The notes under the pieces were generated by a model that saw only the letters and a program-made list of their open reading frames with translations, was not told the DNA's origin and did no database searches. A DNA stretch of 64,000 nucleotides from Mesostigma viride (lineage: Eukaryota > Streptophyta > Mesostigmatophyceae > Mesostigmatales > Mesostigmataceae), in assembly GCA_009746045.1 (NCBI GenBank), contig RPFO01000579.1, positions 656,160 through 720,159 on the forward strand. The letters are read 5' to 3'. The translations under genes were made by a program, and so were the position numbers. Shown piece after piece: positions 10,627 through 21,814 of this stretch. The stretch's first letter is position 1. Each line of letters begins with the position of its first letter.

Positions 10627-11137
10627 CTAGTCTGAGGTGGCAGGAGGGGGCTGCCAGGGCTTGTGGTCAACGTGGATGACCGCCCCCCTCCAGTATACCG
10701 GCTTCCCCCCTGCGCTCTGCCGGAGCTGAAGGTAGGTCGGCCATAGCTCGCGTCGCCGCTGTTGCTGGGCCAGGGTCAAGTCGTCGTCCAGCGTGAAGCG
10801 AGTCTCCGAGAGCTTCTTGCGGCATTTAAGGAACGCCAGCTTGTCAGCCATGTACTTAAAGGTGAGGAGCACGGGTGCCGGGCCATGCAGCCTTCCCCCG
10901 CACGCGGGGGAGGCGGACAGCCGACATGTCCAGCTCACCAGTGAGTAACATGGGGGCAAAAATGTCGCGCTTAAATGCCTCAAGAAGGCTCGTGGAGGTC
11001 TCACCTGCCGGCTGGTCGAAGTGCTTGACGATGACATTGTGGCTGCGCCGGGCGATGTCGGCTTCCTCGCGAAGGTCGAGGGCTTGTTGCTTGAGTTGTG
11101 ACGAAAATGATCGTACGAAATTCTTAGTATAGTCCAC
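10627..11137 (-). pseudogene. Decayed ORF1-type protein of a non-LTR-like retroelement, copy 1
   Basis: Two overlapping minus frames read as one protein with a frameshift near 10.87-10.9 kb. The N-part is MDYTKNFVRSFSSQLKQQ...HNVIVKHFDQPAGETSTSLLEAFKRDIF (helical, charged). The C-part is MADKLAFLKCRKKLSE, then DDDLTLAQQQRRRELWPTY, LQLRQSAGGKPVYWRGAVI. The C-part has the layout of the C-terminal domain of L1-type ORF1 proteins (short basic region, D-L-T-x-x-Q-Q-x-x-R, then K-x-x-x-W-R-G). A second diverged copy lies at 13575-14553. Family assignment rests on this pattern, not on a search. Confidence 0.6.
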
Positions 11138-12050
11138 CTCTCGCTTGCCTGACGGAGGCCAACTTCACACTATACTGCGACGCAAATTCATTTTGTACTA
11201 AAAATTACTACGCACGAGACGTCTGACTGAATTCCTGCTAGGTCCAACGGCTGCGGTGCTGGACGCATGCTGCAATTCACTGTGGTTCAGTCCGAGCGAG
11301 GAAATTTATCAGAATGTCATGCACTGGCGATACAAACGTAACGAAATTTCCAAGTATCTTACGCTCGGAGAGCTGCCAACTTCCCTGCACCACATTCCCC
11401 GCCAAAAAAAGGTGTCCTAGGCGCCGAAATGTAGTGGTCACTACACTGTAAGTGCCCCAAGCTGTGTTCCACTCCAGTTGCGTCCCTTTGTTAACTTAGC
11501 GCGGTACTCTAAAAAGATCTTTGATACAGTGCTGTATGTAAGATGCCGGCCTACTCCTCTGCTGTATACTTTTGTATATGCCGCGTCGCACACTGTACCA
11601 TGCATAACGTCTGACCGAGGCGGAGATATTTTCCTTTTCGTCCGACCATTTGCATGAGATATTTGTGGAAAGCCGTCCACTTGGAATTGGCGGCGGTGGT
11701 TGTATTGATCCGCGCCAAGTTTGCTGAGATTTTGGCAGCACACGTGGCTGTGGATTGTGGCTCAACGGCACACTTGGCAGTACAGACTGCACCGTGTGTG
11801 TTTCAGCAGGTTGTGTCGCACTGGCTTATGCGACGACAGTTCGTCAATACGTTTTGGCTGCGATAGTTCCATGCAGCAAATTGACACTTGACAGCAATGC
11901 ATTACAGTATGTGCCGATTTGTGAATGTCGGCACTGGAGTGCCCACAGCTTGTCGTTTTGCATGACGGCTGGCTTAGAGGTTAAAAAGGAGAAACGAGCA
12001 GCTTTGTTGGACGTCGTTCGTTTCAGTTCTTCACTCACAACGTAGTTTTA
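11138..12050. other. No gene seen
   Basis: This is unique-looking sequence with short open frames on both strands, none with splice context or recognisable motifs. Confidence 0.4.
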
Positions 12051-12330
12051 TCTGGCTGTCCGCGACACTCCCGAGATAGTGTATAGAGGGGGGGGGGTGA
12101 TGACCCCCCCCACCCCCCTACCCCCAAAGCTGGGGGGGCGGGGGGTAAAGGGTCGGACCCACACACACACACACACACAGAAAATCATGGGGTGGGGGGT
12201 GGGTGGGTGGGTTTGGATGCAGACCCCCCACCAACCCCCCCTGAAAAAAAGGGGGGGGGGGGGGGGGCGCCAGCCAAATTCTTTATTTTGGCTAAGGGAG
12301 CGGGTCCAAGAACACATCCGTCGCACCCAT
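12050..12330. repeat. G/C-run repeat, copy 1 (inverted copy at 14925-15150)
   Basis: It starts GGCTGTCCGCGACACTCCCG followed by TATAG and alternating long G and C runs. The reverse complement of 15095-15145 starts the same way. The far side of copy 1 reads GCGCCAGCCAAATTC, also seen near window position 7. The alternating poly-G and poly-C runs can pair as long hairpins. An ACACAC run lies at 12161-12178. Confidence 0.7.
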
Positions 12331-12412
12331 TCTCCTAGCCCTGGCTATGATGGTAGGCTGAGCACATCGTGCCTCTAAATTCACCCATTTGTGGCATTAA
12401 TTAGTTAATTCG

Positions 12413-12765
12413 ATCATTCATTCATTCATTCATTCATTCATTCATTCATTCATTCATTCATTCATTCATTCATTCATTCATTCATTCATTCATTCATTCA
12501 TTCATTCATTCATTCATTCATTCATTCATTCATTCATTCATTCATTCATTCATTCATTCATTCATTCATTCATTCATTCATTCATTCATTCATTCATTCA
12601 TTCATTCATTCATTCATTCATTCATTCATTCATTCATTCATTCATTCATTCATTCATTCATTCATTCATTCATTCATTCATTCATTCATTCATTCATTCA
12701 TTCATTCATTCATTCATTCATTCATTCATTCATTCATTCATTCATTCATTCATTCATTCATTAGA
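12413..12765 (+). repeat. (CATT)n microsatellite, about 350 bp
   Basis: This is an essentially perfect tetranucleotide array. It is followed directly by the TCGTGCTCCCGTTGGGGAGT end of the CTCCGTTGGGAG repeat family. Confidence 0.97.
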
Positions 12766-12804
12766 CTCGTGCTCCCGTTGGGGAGTCACGGAGCACTAAC
12801 CCCG

Positions 12805-12905
12805 ATGGATGGATGGGGGTGGGGGTGGGGGTGGAGAAGGGTAGTGCTGGAGGTGGGGGTGGGGGTGGGGGTGGGGGGTGGGGGGGAGGGGGACTGGAGG
12901 GTGGC
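12805..12905 (+). repeat. GGGGGT minisatellite
   Basis: Runs of G3-5 separated by T recur over about 70-90 bp (GGTGGGGGTGGGGGTGGG), with potential to form G-quadruplexes on the plus strand. Confidence 0.85.
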
Positions 12906-13149
12906 GATTGGGGTTAATTAATGCTTGTCAACGCATGGATCGAGTCTTTCTTTCAGGGCGGATATGCGTCGTCTCCGTCCTGGCTGGGGTTGCCGGCGTG
13001 TTGACTGGGCCTCATCCCGCTCAAGGCGGGCCAGGAGGCGTTTGAGGCTGGTAAATTGGCGGGAAGGTTGACCGTGGCGTGCCTGGCGACCTTGCATCCA
13101 AATCATGCTCGCACGGTGCGACATGAGGGTGGAAAGGGGCTTGTTTAAT

Positions 13150-13335
13150 TAAGAACATAGCTCCGTTGGGAGCGTATGTAACACATAGCCCTGAGAAAGT
13201 GGCATCTATGCATGGGGTTTTAATACATTCAGTCAGGTAAACAACCTGCAGGTGTATAGGATGTAAACTAGCACCTGCTCTGGGTGCACAAGGTGCACCT
13301 GCACCGCCATCATGGATCATGCACCCGATCAAGCT
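13150..13335 (+). repeat. CTCCGTTGGGAG-family repeat, diverged copy
   Basis: This shares AACATAGCTCCGTTGGGAG, the ACACATAGCCCTGAGAAAG block and CACCTGCTCTGGGTGCAC with 9750-9890 and 23440-23590, but is diverged and carries an extra internal segment. Confidence 0.65.
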
Positions 13336-13574
13336 CGCACGGGGTGGCTCGGGGAGATGGCCTAGCTAGAAGGCCTGCATGACATACAGGGTGGAAGATA
13401 TATAGGGCTATAGGCTATAGCTGGTACATGGCATCTCACCAGAGAGTAACTCCCTGCATGGGCAAAGCATGACTCAAAATTGCTACAGCTATATTGCAAG
13501 GGCTGGTGTGGGCCCATCATGTAGGCATCAGACTCAGATGGCCACGTCACTAAGCTTTCTAGTCTACACTACTG

Positions 13575-14553
13575 CTATATATTCCCTAGGCTGGGGTGGC
13601 TGGGGTGGCCGGGGTGGCAGGGGTCGCCTGCCAGGGCTTGTGGGCGACGTAGATGTCCGCCCCTTTCCAGTAGACCGGCTAGTTCTGCCCTGCCGTCTGC
13701 CGGAGCTGGAGGTAGGTCGGCCATAGCTCCCGTCGCCGTTGTTGCCGCGTCAAGGTCAAGTCGTCCAGCGTGTAGGAGGTTCCCCCAAGCCGCTTGCGAC
13801 GCTTGAGGAACGTACTCCATCTTATCCGCCATGGTGTCAAAGGTGAGGAGCAAGGGGAGCTTACCCCGCGAGCGGGGAAGGCGAGTCACCCCCCGCGGCT
13901 TGCCCTTACTTACCAGTGAGAGCCATGGGGACAAGGATTTTGTTCTCAAACGCCAGGGCAAGGGTCTCGGAGGTCTCGTCCTGCAGCTGGTCGAAGTGCT
14001 TGACTATGACGTTAAGGCTATGCTTGTCGAGCTCGGCCTCCTAGCGGAGGTCCAGCGTCTGCTGCATGCTGCTTAAGTTGGGCGGCGATGGCGGAGGTGG
14101 TGGTGGTGTGGTTCATCAGCATGGCTGCCCAGGTCTGGTTGGGACTGGGGGCATCGCCGGCCTGCAGGGCCAGCAGGGGCTGGCCGGGCAGCGATGTCCT
14201 TCACCGCCTGGGCAGTGATGCCTGCGGTGTTTTGCAGGCAATGATTCGATGGCGATGGCATTGTCCTGCAGGCGCTTGTCGATGGCGAGAAACTGGGCGG
14301 TGAGGGCGTTGGTGGTGGTGGCGGTGGAGGCCAGGAGCTTGGAGGTGGCGGTGGTGGTGGAGGAGAGGAGGGGAAGCTCGGCAGCCAGCGTGCCGCCCAT
14401 GGCCGCCACATCTGCGGCGAGGGGTGTCATGCACGTGCTGCACAAGGGCCTGGTTGATGATGGAGCGGATTTCGGAGGTGCATGGAATGCATGGAAGTGG
14501 GAGCCCAGATCTCGGTGACAGTTTGTGGCATTGGAATGAACTTGGTTTGACAA
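13575..14553 (-). pseudogene. Decayed ORF1-type protein of a non-LTR-like retroelement, copy 2
   Basis: This is paralogous to 10627-11137: HNVIVKHFDQ reads here as LNVIVKHFDQLQDETSE (13998-14030 region), and DDLTLTRQQRRRELWPTY, LQLRQTAGQN and PVYWKGADI follow in other frames. It extends further 5' than copy 1. There the minus frame gives a helical, alanine-rich coiled-coil-like part (PLAADVAAMGGTLAAELPLL, TTTATSKLLAS..., FLAIDKRLQDNAIAIESLPA). At least three frame changes and a stop break it. This copy looks older than copy 1. Confidence 0.6.
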
Positions 14554-14924
14554 TACCTACTTATTAAATCACATTAGACAACTCATACCTTGACCATGAT
14601 CATGTTGGACCGGCCGGGCCGGCCGCGCTACTAATTAACTCATAAGATTAACATTTGATGACCATATGATGGTGCCTTAAATTAAAAATTAAATTAAATT
14701 AAATACCATGACTCCGTTGGGAGATTAAAAAAATCAAATTAAAAGAGACAATCATTGGTAGACAATAAGGCCGGTGGCACGACATTTATGCAGTCGGTGA
14801 TGAGCGGTCGCCATGCACTCCACACACTTTTTGAGTTCTTGAGTGACAGCAGTGAGTGACCTGCAGAGCCCCGGCGGGAGAATTCCCGCCTTCAAAAGTG
14901 CCAGGGAGCATTCCCGCATTGTAG

Positions 14925-15150
14925 CAATGCCTGCGCAATTCCTGCGGTGAACCCCAATTGAAAAAAAAAATGGGGGGGGGGGGGTGACAACCCCCCCCCC
15001 CCCCCCCCCCGAACCCCCAAAACTGTCCAGAAGGGGGGGGGCGGGGGCGGGGGTCAAGACCCCCCCCACCCCCCACCCCAGGAAAACGGGGGGGCGGGGG
15101 GTGGTCTACACTATAGCCCCGGGAGTGTCGCGGACAGCCAGTTATGTTGT
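14925..15150. repeat. G/C-run repeat, copy 2 (inverted relative to 12050)
   Basis: Poly-A, poly-G, poly-C and poly-G runs are followed by TATAGCCCCGGGAGTGTCGC, ending in GGACAGCC. This is the reverse complement of the start of copy 1. The two copies enclose about 2.6 kb with the CATT array and the ORF1 pseudogene. Confidence 0.7.
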
Positions 15151-15420
15151 CGCCATGTGATGCACTAGGCGAACAACCCGGGTGCGGCCTCCGACATGGT
15201 CGCATTTGTGGTTCTTGTCTGACATAAGAGGGACATGTCAGTTGATGGAAAGAGTCGGGGCAACGCGTCATCCAAGGACGTGTGCTTGGGTCGGATACCC
15301 ACACAACTTTGGTGAGGATTCTAGAGGTCTTGTAGGCTGGTGTTGGGGGCTGAGAAATAGGTCTCCTCCGGCCCATCTCAGCTGCGCCGGGGAGGGCAGG
15401 TCGTGAATGGCCAAGGTCAG

Positions 15421-16513
15421 CTATGTCGGACACAGTGGCCAATATATGGCATCCGTCACCCTGCTTTGGGTGATGGAGTCCATGGCCTTAAAGTGCGCTG
15501 ACAGCGCTAAGGCGGCCACTGGGTCTTGGCCATCAGCATATTCAAGCTGATAGTCTGGATGTTTAAGGATGTCACGTAACCGCTCTGACAGTTGCCTCGC
15601 GGTACGCAGCTGCCATCGCCTGGTGTCTGGCCAGGCCGACGTGCAGCTTCCTCTTCTATCCGTTGCCTTTTTCAGCGAGACGGAAGGCAGCCTCACGGCG
15701 GACCTCCCTGTCACGCTGACGAGCGCGACGTTCCTCATTAGCCACCAGCGCAGCCTGTTCCACTGCCAGTAGCGCTGGGGTGAGGACGATGTCTTTATAA
15801 TTGCTCCCCGTCGGGGAGGCTGGAGGTGTCCGACACCTCATCATCGGACATGGGTTGTCCGGAGATGAGGGCGACGGGCCTGCGCAGCACCCGAGTGAGC
15901 TTGACGCTTTCCATGTCCTTCTTTTTACGTAAGGCCATGGTCACTTGCCCGAACTTGTGTTCGAGGAGGTTGCGTCCTGTTACGGACGGGATATTGAGAT
16001 TGGACATAGCGGGACAAAATGTTATCGTCTTGTCAGGAGCCACAGACGCCGTCTGTCGGGGCATAAGCTCCCGGATGGTTGTCGTCGCGGTGGTGCCTGT
16101 CCAGGCTGCGGGGGCGAGGAAGCCACAGGGGCCGGCGCGGGGCCGGTGCCGCCTGGGGGGTTGTTTTCCTGCCTTACCGCAGCCATGGCTGCACCAGCAG
16201 TGGTTGCTGCTGGCGCAGCCGCCGGGGAGGGGGCCGGTTGTTCGGTTCCCCGTGTCGGAACCGGCTCCTCCACCGGCTCAGCGCACAGGGGAGGGGGGTT
16301 CTGAGCCGGACTGCCTCTGGGCAGCCGGACCCTCCACCTGGCTGTTATTATTATTGTACGTTGTTGTTGTTCTTCTTTTGTTTTTTTTTTCTTTTTCGAG
16401 ATATTAGCCGCATCACCAGCCGCGGCTGCTTGTTGTTCTTGGGCATCCGCCGATCCTGCCCATCCTCATCATCATTGTATGTCAGCTTCTTCACGACCTT
16501 ATCGATAGCCATT
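15421..16513 (-). pseudogene. Frameshifted ORF, probably element-derived
   Basis: On the minus strand a plausible start at 16513 reads MAIDKVVKKLTYNDDEDGQ, a lysine-rich stretch, then (frame changes) a Pro/Ala-rich part. Next comes TITFCPAMSNLNIPSVTGRN...FGQVTMALRKKKDMESVKLT and RRPVALISGQPMSDDEVSDT. It continues as LLAVEQAALVANEERRARQRD and RQLSERLRDILKHPDYQLEY...DSITQSRVTDAIYWPL in further frames. Length and order suggest one decayed gene of about 330-360 codons. No domain is recognised. Position and orientation match the ORF1 pseudogenes downstream, so it could be the 5' part of the same kind of element. Confidence 0.45.
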
Positions 16514-16595
16514 GGATCGAGTGTTTGTAAAATTCAAGTTAGGAATGATAATGCACGAACGCGGTAAAGTTGCTTGCTTGGGAGCATGCAGGACA

Positions 16596-16640
16596 TCAAG
16601 GAGACAACCAGCACAGGATATGGTTGGCAATGAATTGCTT
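16596..16640 (+). mobile_element. Short fragment of the TCAAGGAGACAACCAGC retroposon
   Basis: This keeps only ATCAAGGAGACAACCAGCAC plus three bases of the constant end before unrelated sequence. It is one of several fragments with the same start and different breakpoints. Confidence 0.7.
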
Positions 16641-17359
16641 GATCATTCGAAAATAGGTTTACCCTTTATCAACACGTTCCTCTCACTGGCTGCGCCGCCA
16701 GTGACCGTTGGGTGCAGACCGTTGGCCCGAGGCCGCACGATGACAGGTAGCAGTCCAGTCACAGCATCGTGTGATTGATCACAGATCAATCCACTCTGCA
16801 GTACGTTCCCTATCTAGGATATTACTCTAGTACCGTCCAATGGTAGGACACTATGTATACTGGGTACTGACATCTGCCACGTACCCCAGAACCCAAAGTA
16901 CCAACGTATCTATCTAGGGAAACATATGTGACTCGACTAGCAGTCCTATCTGCATAGCCCAGTGACGTGGTATTTATATTCACATACCAGCGTAGGTTTA
17001 CAAGCCTGGCTTATTCATACGTTGTATTCACAATGCCTTAATTGAGACTTAGTCTGCAGCAAAGCATGCAGACTAACTCTAGTAGCCTTGACGAGCCGTT
17101 GCCCATGATTATTTTTTAAATACTGCATCTGAGGGTCACTACGCACTACGCACTACTATTTTATTTTGATCAGTAAGGAATGTTGTAGCTGCGATCGGAC
17201 CGTCGCGAGATTCCATTACCTGGCGCCCTAGTTTTTGTCGGGCATTCAGCAGGGTGACTGCTGTGTCGGCGTTTACATTTCGTGGAGGTGTTAGCATGGC
17301 AGCAATGTGCAAACCTTTTGTAAATGCCGGGAATTAATAGTCAACATTTACTTATCGAT

Positions 17360-17470
17360 ACCTGTAACTAGGACCTAGATAGCTTACACCATCCATTCCA
17401 TCCCATGTTCCCCTCCCACTGAGGACTTATGCTCACGTGACGCAGTCACGTGTCTATTAATTAATTAACT
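17360..17470 (-). repeat. CACGTGAC/GTCACGTG-family repeat, truncated
   Basis: This has CCTGTAACTAGGACCTAGAT, ACCATCCATTCCATCC, then GAGGACTTATGCT and the intact palindrome CACGTGACGCAGTCACGTG at about 17434, followed by TTAATTAATTAA. The far half seen at 8690-8790 is missing. Confidence 0.85.
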
Positions 17471-18126
17471 AATTTACTTATCGCCTTGCGTCCAGGCATA
17501 TTAGTTGTCTCACTTCATAGACATTGATATTGTGTTATAGCCAGTATTTAAGTACCGGTTCTGTCTGACAGGGAAACCGGGGAACCCCGGCCGGCCAGGG
17601 CAGCCCGGACAAACAATAGCTTATACCGGTCGAACGGGGGGGGTTTAATCCTGCTCTGAACACAGCAGACCGGTCGACTGGGGGGGGGGTTCCTGCTTGG
17701 CATATAGCATACTGGTTGGCCGGGGGGGCACCTCCTGACGTGGGCCGGGCCCCGTGATGTTAGACGCCGCAAGGCCCGCACCTTCAAAGAGCAGCTACTA
17801 GTAGAGGACATGGGGGGCCTAGGCCTCTCTGTGATTTGGAAGAAGATGATGGACAAGGCCAAGTGGGCCCAGGTCATAGAGGACAACGAGCCCCCCCCCC
17901 CGTGGGGAAGCGCCCGCGTGTGCAAACCCGCGGGAGGCACGCCAGACAGCTCCCCTAGGGTAGCGTGTTTGATACTAAATATGCGCGAAAAATGCGCTGA
18001 GGCGTGGAATATGCAGAGTCTCGAACTTGTAGAGTATCAATAACAACAACGAGTTTATCACCCCAGCTACTATACATAACATCTTGAAAAAAATAATTGC
18101 TTTGGTAAGCAAATAGGTGTGTTTTA

Positions 18127-18882
18127 CTAAGCATTACGAGGACCTCGACTTGAGGGCGATCCCGTCTGGAAATCTGAGGATACTTTCTTGATATCCCTGA
18201 CAGCATTTGGATCTGGGCAGAGCCAAGGGAAGAACCATCTTAAGAGGCTCATGCCAGTGTTGATTTCTTTCGCCCGTTTCCGGCGCTGTCGCTCCTCCTC
18301 CGAGATATCTGAATTTTCGTATCGAGCAAGGTCTTGCCAAAAGCCGAGTACATTTCTAGACACAGCCACTACACCCATAAATGCAATTATCCACATGCTC
18401 TGATTGCAGCCAATGGAAACATAAAGGCATGCAGCAACGAACAGAAGCGAGCTTGCTGCCATCATCGAGGCAACTGGAAATCCAACAACGTACGGAAACT
18501 TCAGCAAGTACCTCAAACACTCTTCCTCGCTCCACATCGCTGTATACATCATGGCAATTGAGCAGACTACCACTGTCTGACCAGCGTAGCCTGCAGATAC
18601 GGCGCATAAAGCCACGTAGACATTCCACGGGATGTTGGAAGGAACCAGCGGGGGGCGTGACGTCTGCATCATCTGCAGGCCAATGGCCAATATCAGCGCG
18701 GCGACAACTCCCGAATTTGTGTGAACAGTATTCATAAGGTCTTTTATTTTCGCGCCAGGAGACCTTTCCTCAACGACGTCCAATGCAATGCGATTCATAA
18801 CCTTGAATTGAGCGACTCCGACCATGATGAATATTGAAGCCTGAATGGCCAAGGTTACCGAGTGAAGTTGCGGCCTCGCCAA
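18127..18882 (-). CDS. Intact multi-pass membrane protein, family not recognised
   Basis: This is an uninterrupted 251-residue frame with no sign of an intron. It has about five hydrophobic segments: residues 7-25, 58-75, 87-112 (NVYVALCAVSAGYAGQTVVV), 129-157 (VVGFPVASMMAASSLLFVAA) and 163-180. A charged C-terminal tail of about 70 residues follows (DISEEERQRRKRAKEINTGM, then LLRWFFPWLCPDP). The N-terminus is short and mostly outside the membrane. The frame is clean, unlike every other long frame in this repeat-rich region, and base use is near 50% GC, lower than the exons elsewhere in the window. It could be a real intronless gene, a retrocopy or element cargo. I recognise no family. Confidence 0.55.
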   Translation of the reverse strand: MARPQLHSVTLAIQASIFIMVGVAQFKVMNRIALDVVEERSPGAKIKDLMNTVHTNSGVVAALILAIGLQMMQTSRPPLVPSNIPWNVYVALCAVSAGYAGQTVVVCSIAMMYTAMWSEEECLRYLLKFPYVVGFPVASMMAASSLLFVAACLYVSIGCNQSMWIIAFMGVVAVSRNVLGFWQDLARYENSDISEEERQRRKRAKEINTGMSLLRWFFPWLCPDPNAVRDIKKVSSDFQTGSPSSRGPRNA

Positions 18883-19019
18883 AGAATTGGTTTCCGAGTC
18901 GCCAAAGGATGGATTGCGGTCGCCAAAGGATGGATTGCGGTCGCCAGAAGTTAGTTTGTGGTGCTGGGCGGAGGGTTACAGCACAAAAACATTAGTTTCC
19001 TGCACCTTGGCGATGGAGT

Positions 19020-19235
19020 TTTATCAAGGAGACAACCAGCGCAGGCCAGAAATCGGGAGAATCCGGACCATGGTAGCTCGAGCCTGCCGTTATCTTGTCC
19101 GCGTGTTCGAGTCGTTCAGGATGATGAAGATGAATGGTGATGGAAATGTGTAGCCTTGTGCATTGAAATTATGGCTGGCTTACGTGTAGAGCGACTAGAT
19201 GACCTAGACGGTGGGGCCGGAAACAGCCTGCGTTG
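19020..19235 (+). mobile_element. Truncated TCAAGGAGACAACCAGC retroposon
   Basis: The constant end is intact (TATCAAGGAGACAACCAGCG). The match to 7013-7330 stops after GGGGCCGGAAACAGCCTG. GTTTTAT occurs immediately before the element and again 10-15 bp after it, so a short target duplication is possible. Confidence 0.8.
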
Positions 19236-19403
19236 GGTTTTATAGCCTGCGTTGGGCGACGCCAGCTGCTGTGCGATCATGACCGTGCGATCATAAGCAT
19301 CCATTTTTCACGGAACGTATAATGCAACGGTGCTCTGGCTTGTTTCGTTAATTTGGTCTTCTCTGCGTCTTCTAACAGATTCCCATCCCCCTCTCAACTC
19401 CAC

Positions 19404-20879
19404 GATGTCGACGCCAACACGCTGGAGGAGGGCCTCGGCGGAGTTGCCAGATCCCTCCACACCGAAGAAACAAAGCAAGAAAAGAGGATCGGGGAATTCG
19501 GCGGCCTCTCCGATATGCTTGGATTTCTCGCCTCAGCGCTCTTCCCCCGCGAGCAAGCCGCGGCTTGTGAGGACCCTGCCTCCTCTTCAGGCGGATCGAG
19601 CAAGTGCGAGTCTGCGCCTGTGTTCTTAATGTCGGTAGAATTTTTTGGAAAGCATCGTCTAACATAACGACATTGTTTTGCGTGGCATTCGTACTTCAGG
19701 GAGAATTCGAAGGGCCTTTGAGGGATCGCACTGGTGTGTTAAGGAAGAGCGTGGTCCGCCGGTGTCCCGAGCGACGTCTACCGAGCTGCCAGCTGTGATG
19801 GTATTGTGGTGACTTACTGGCGGTTAACTGTGCTTGTCTTTGTAGGCCTTTTCTGCAATTGGGTTTACTTTGCATCAGCCATTTACACATGCATTGCTAA
19901 ATGTTACATGGGGTTGATTGGCCAGCCTTTGTAAGAGATGACCATCACTTGTTTTTTTGAAGGCATTGCTCTTCTGCCTGTTTCAATAATAGGTTGCCCA
20001 TCATTCGCACCTACAGTCCATCTCAACTACATCGTTCATTTTTTCTGTGTGTGATGGCAAGTTTGCATTTTACCATACCAATAATGCTCGCATCGCTTGC
20101 TAAGGAATATGGTTCGCGGGTATTTTCACTCTGCATTATGAATGTAGGGGGGCACTGAGAGCATGTAAAGTGAGCAGGTATGCATCAAGGCTGAGTCGAT
20201 GAGTTTTCCCAAAGTGGGTGTGCCCATGCCGCACCATGGTTTACACCCCACCTTCATCTGTTGGAAACTTGCGGGTTTTTTGTTCTGTTTACATGTTTAC
20301 TGACACTTGGCGAAGTTTCTCAGAGATGTCTATTGGGTGTGGGGCAATTTGGTTTGCATTGCTGTGATGTCACATGGGACTGTGGTAATGATGAGTCACT
20401 TGGAGGGGGAAGCAAGTGTGCACACCTGCCATGGGTCGGTAGCGCCAGTATTGGATTCCTCTTCGTTATGGGGAGACATTCTTGTTACATGTCAGTCTAG
20501 TTTCATAATGGTGTTGTTCTTTGTGACAAATTGGCTACTTTCTCGCGTGCCCCACACCCGTCTTGTCCATCGCTTGATTTGCGCCCTTGCTTGTGCACAA
20601 TGATGCCACTTGCATTGACTTGCATTGCCATTCCTCCACCCCTCCTTATTTCGCCATGCAGGCATTAGCTGCCGCCCTCTTTTATTTCCTCTCTCATTTC
20701 CTTTAAATGCTTAGGGCTTGATTTAGGATTCAGTCGTGTACAAGAACATCAGTGGCTAAATTTGATTGTGTCATGATTGCGTTTGCTGTTGCAGGTGGGT
20801 GGCTGGACGAATGCGAAGATGGACAGCAGAAAGAGGGTTTGCGGCGGCAAGGGCGTGAACGCTAGTCACCATTGTCAGG
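19404..20879 (+). CDS. Tentative spliced gene, N-terminal part; product unknown
   Basis: Three exons join in frame: ATG at 19404 to about 19599 (donor GCAA|GTGCGAG), about 19700-19796 (acceptor TTCAG, donor ATG|GTATTG) and about 20795-20879. Exon 1 reads MSTPTRWRRASAELPDPSTP, KKQSKKRGSGNSAASPICLD, a basic, Ser/Pro-rich, nuclear-looking N-terminus. Exon 2 reads RRIRRAFEGSHWCVKEERGP. Exon 3 reads GGWTNAKMDSRKRVCGGKGV then NASHHCQ, weakly recalling a CXXC/R1-type zinc-binding start. I could not continue the frame convincingly after 20879: a candidate exon at 20987-21034 with good splice sites is in a stop-containing frame. It may be a real gene with missed exons, or a relic. Confidence 0.3.
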
Positions 20880-21180
20880 TGAAACTTGAGAATGGGTACA
20901 CATACCTTGCAATTGATTGCAGTACCTGGGTAAAGATTAATGATAAGCTGTCAAAAAGAAACCCAGGTCCGTTTTTTTTTTTCAGCAAGGCATGTGCAAA
21001 GAATCCTGAGATGAGCCTGCACTTGCCGGATGGTAAGGCCGTGCCTGCCTACTCCGGTTTATAAATGCCGCAATTTTGTTTTAGCGACCTTTGGGTCATT
21101 TGCATTTTGGGGCACAAATTTATATGGTATGGTATTTGATGATGCCAACTGGGATGTACCCTGAATAGGGCTGTATGCTC
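20880..21180. other. Possible further exon(s) of the 19.4-kb gene; otherwise nothing seen
   Basis: A T-run and CAG acceptor at about 20973-20986 precedes a GC-richer stretch with a GTAAGG donor at about 21035. Neither phase extends the 19.4-kb frame. It is listed as unassigned. Confidence 0.25.
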
Positions 21181-21200
21181 GTATGTACAACATAGAGTGG

Positions 21201-21517
21201 TTTTCCATTTGCGGGTATTTCCTCGTAAATGGTGGGAGAGCGATCGCAGCAATGGTGCTCACCACTAGACACTCCCGGCCAGTTAGGCTCGAAACACACG
21301 CCCTGATCAAGCATGCTGTTTCCGGCCCCACCGTCTAGGTCATCTAGTCGCTCCACACGTAAGCCAGCCATAATTTCAATGCACAAGGATACACATTTCC
21401 ATCACCATTCATCTTCATCATCCTGAACGACTCGAAAACGCGGAAAAGATAACGGCAGGCTCGAGCTACCATGGTCCGGATTCTCCCGATTTCTGGCCTG
21501 CGCTGGTTGTCTCTTTG
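21201..21517 (-). mobile_element. Full-length retroposon-like repeat with 12-bp target-site duplication
   Basis: The 317-bp element is bounded by a perfect 12-bp direct repeat, AACATAGAGTGG, at 21189-21200 and 21518-21529. In minus orientation it is the same as 7013-7330. With no inverted ends, a 12-bp target duplication and family members truncated at one end only, it behaves like a non-LTR-mobilised short element. The constant end, TCAAGGAGACAACC on the opposite strand, would be the 3' end, reading ...GGTTGTCTC(C/T)TTGA with no poly(A). Confidence 0.9.
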
Positions 21518-21534
21518 AACATAGAGTGGACACT

Positions 21535-21625
21535 CACTTCCATATTCCTCAACGACTCCAGAATTGTGGACAAGATAACGGCAGGTTTGAGCTACCATGG
21601 TCCGAATTCTTCCGCTGGTTGTATC
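21535..21625 (-). mobile_element. Diverged second copy of the retroposon end, in tandem
   Basis: CCTCAACGACTCCAGAATTG..., GATAACGGCAGGTTTGAGCT and CCGCTGGTTGTATCTATAG follow the corresponding segment of 21201-21517 with about 20% mismatches and an internal deletion. The younger element inserted beside an older relative. Confidence 0.75.
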
Positions 21626-21814
21626 TATAGTGATGGACTTTACAATGAATCTATTTTAACAAAATCGTTGCATGAGCCGTTAATGAATATCCATTATCAA
21701 GTAATAGTTGTCAAGATCACTCAAAATTAAGTGGGACAAGTCTACTTCAAGGTCTTGCACTTAGTAAGTACGTAAGTACTTGCGTGTCAAATGTTAATCA
21801 ATGATTTTAATTAA

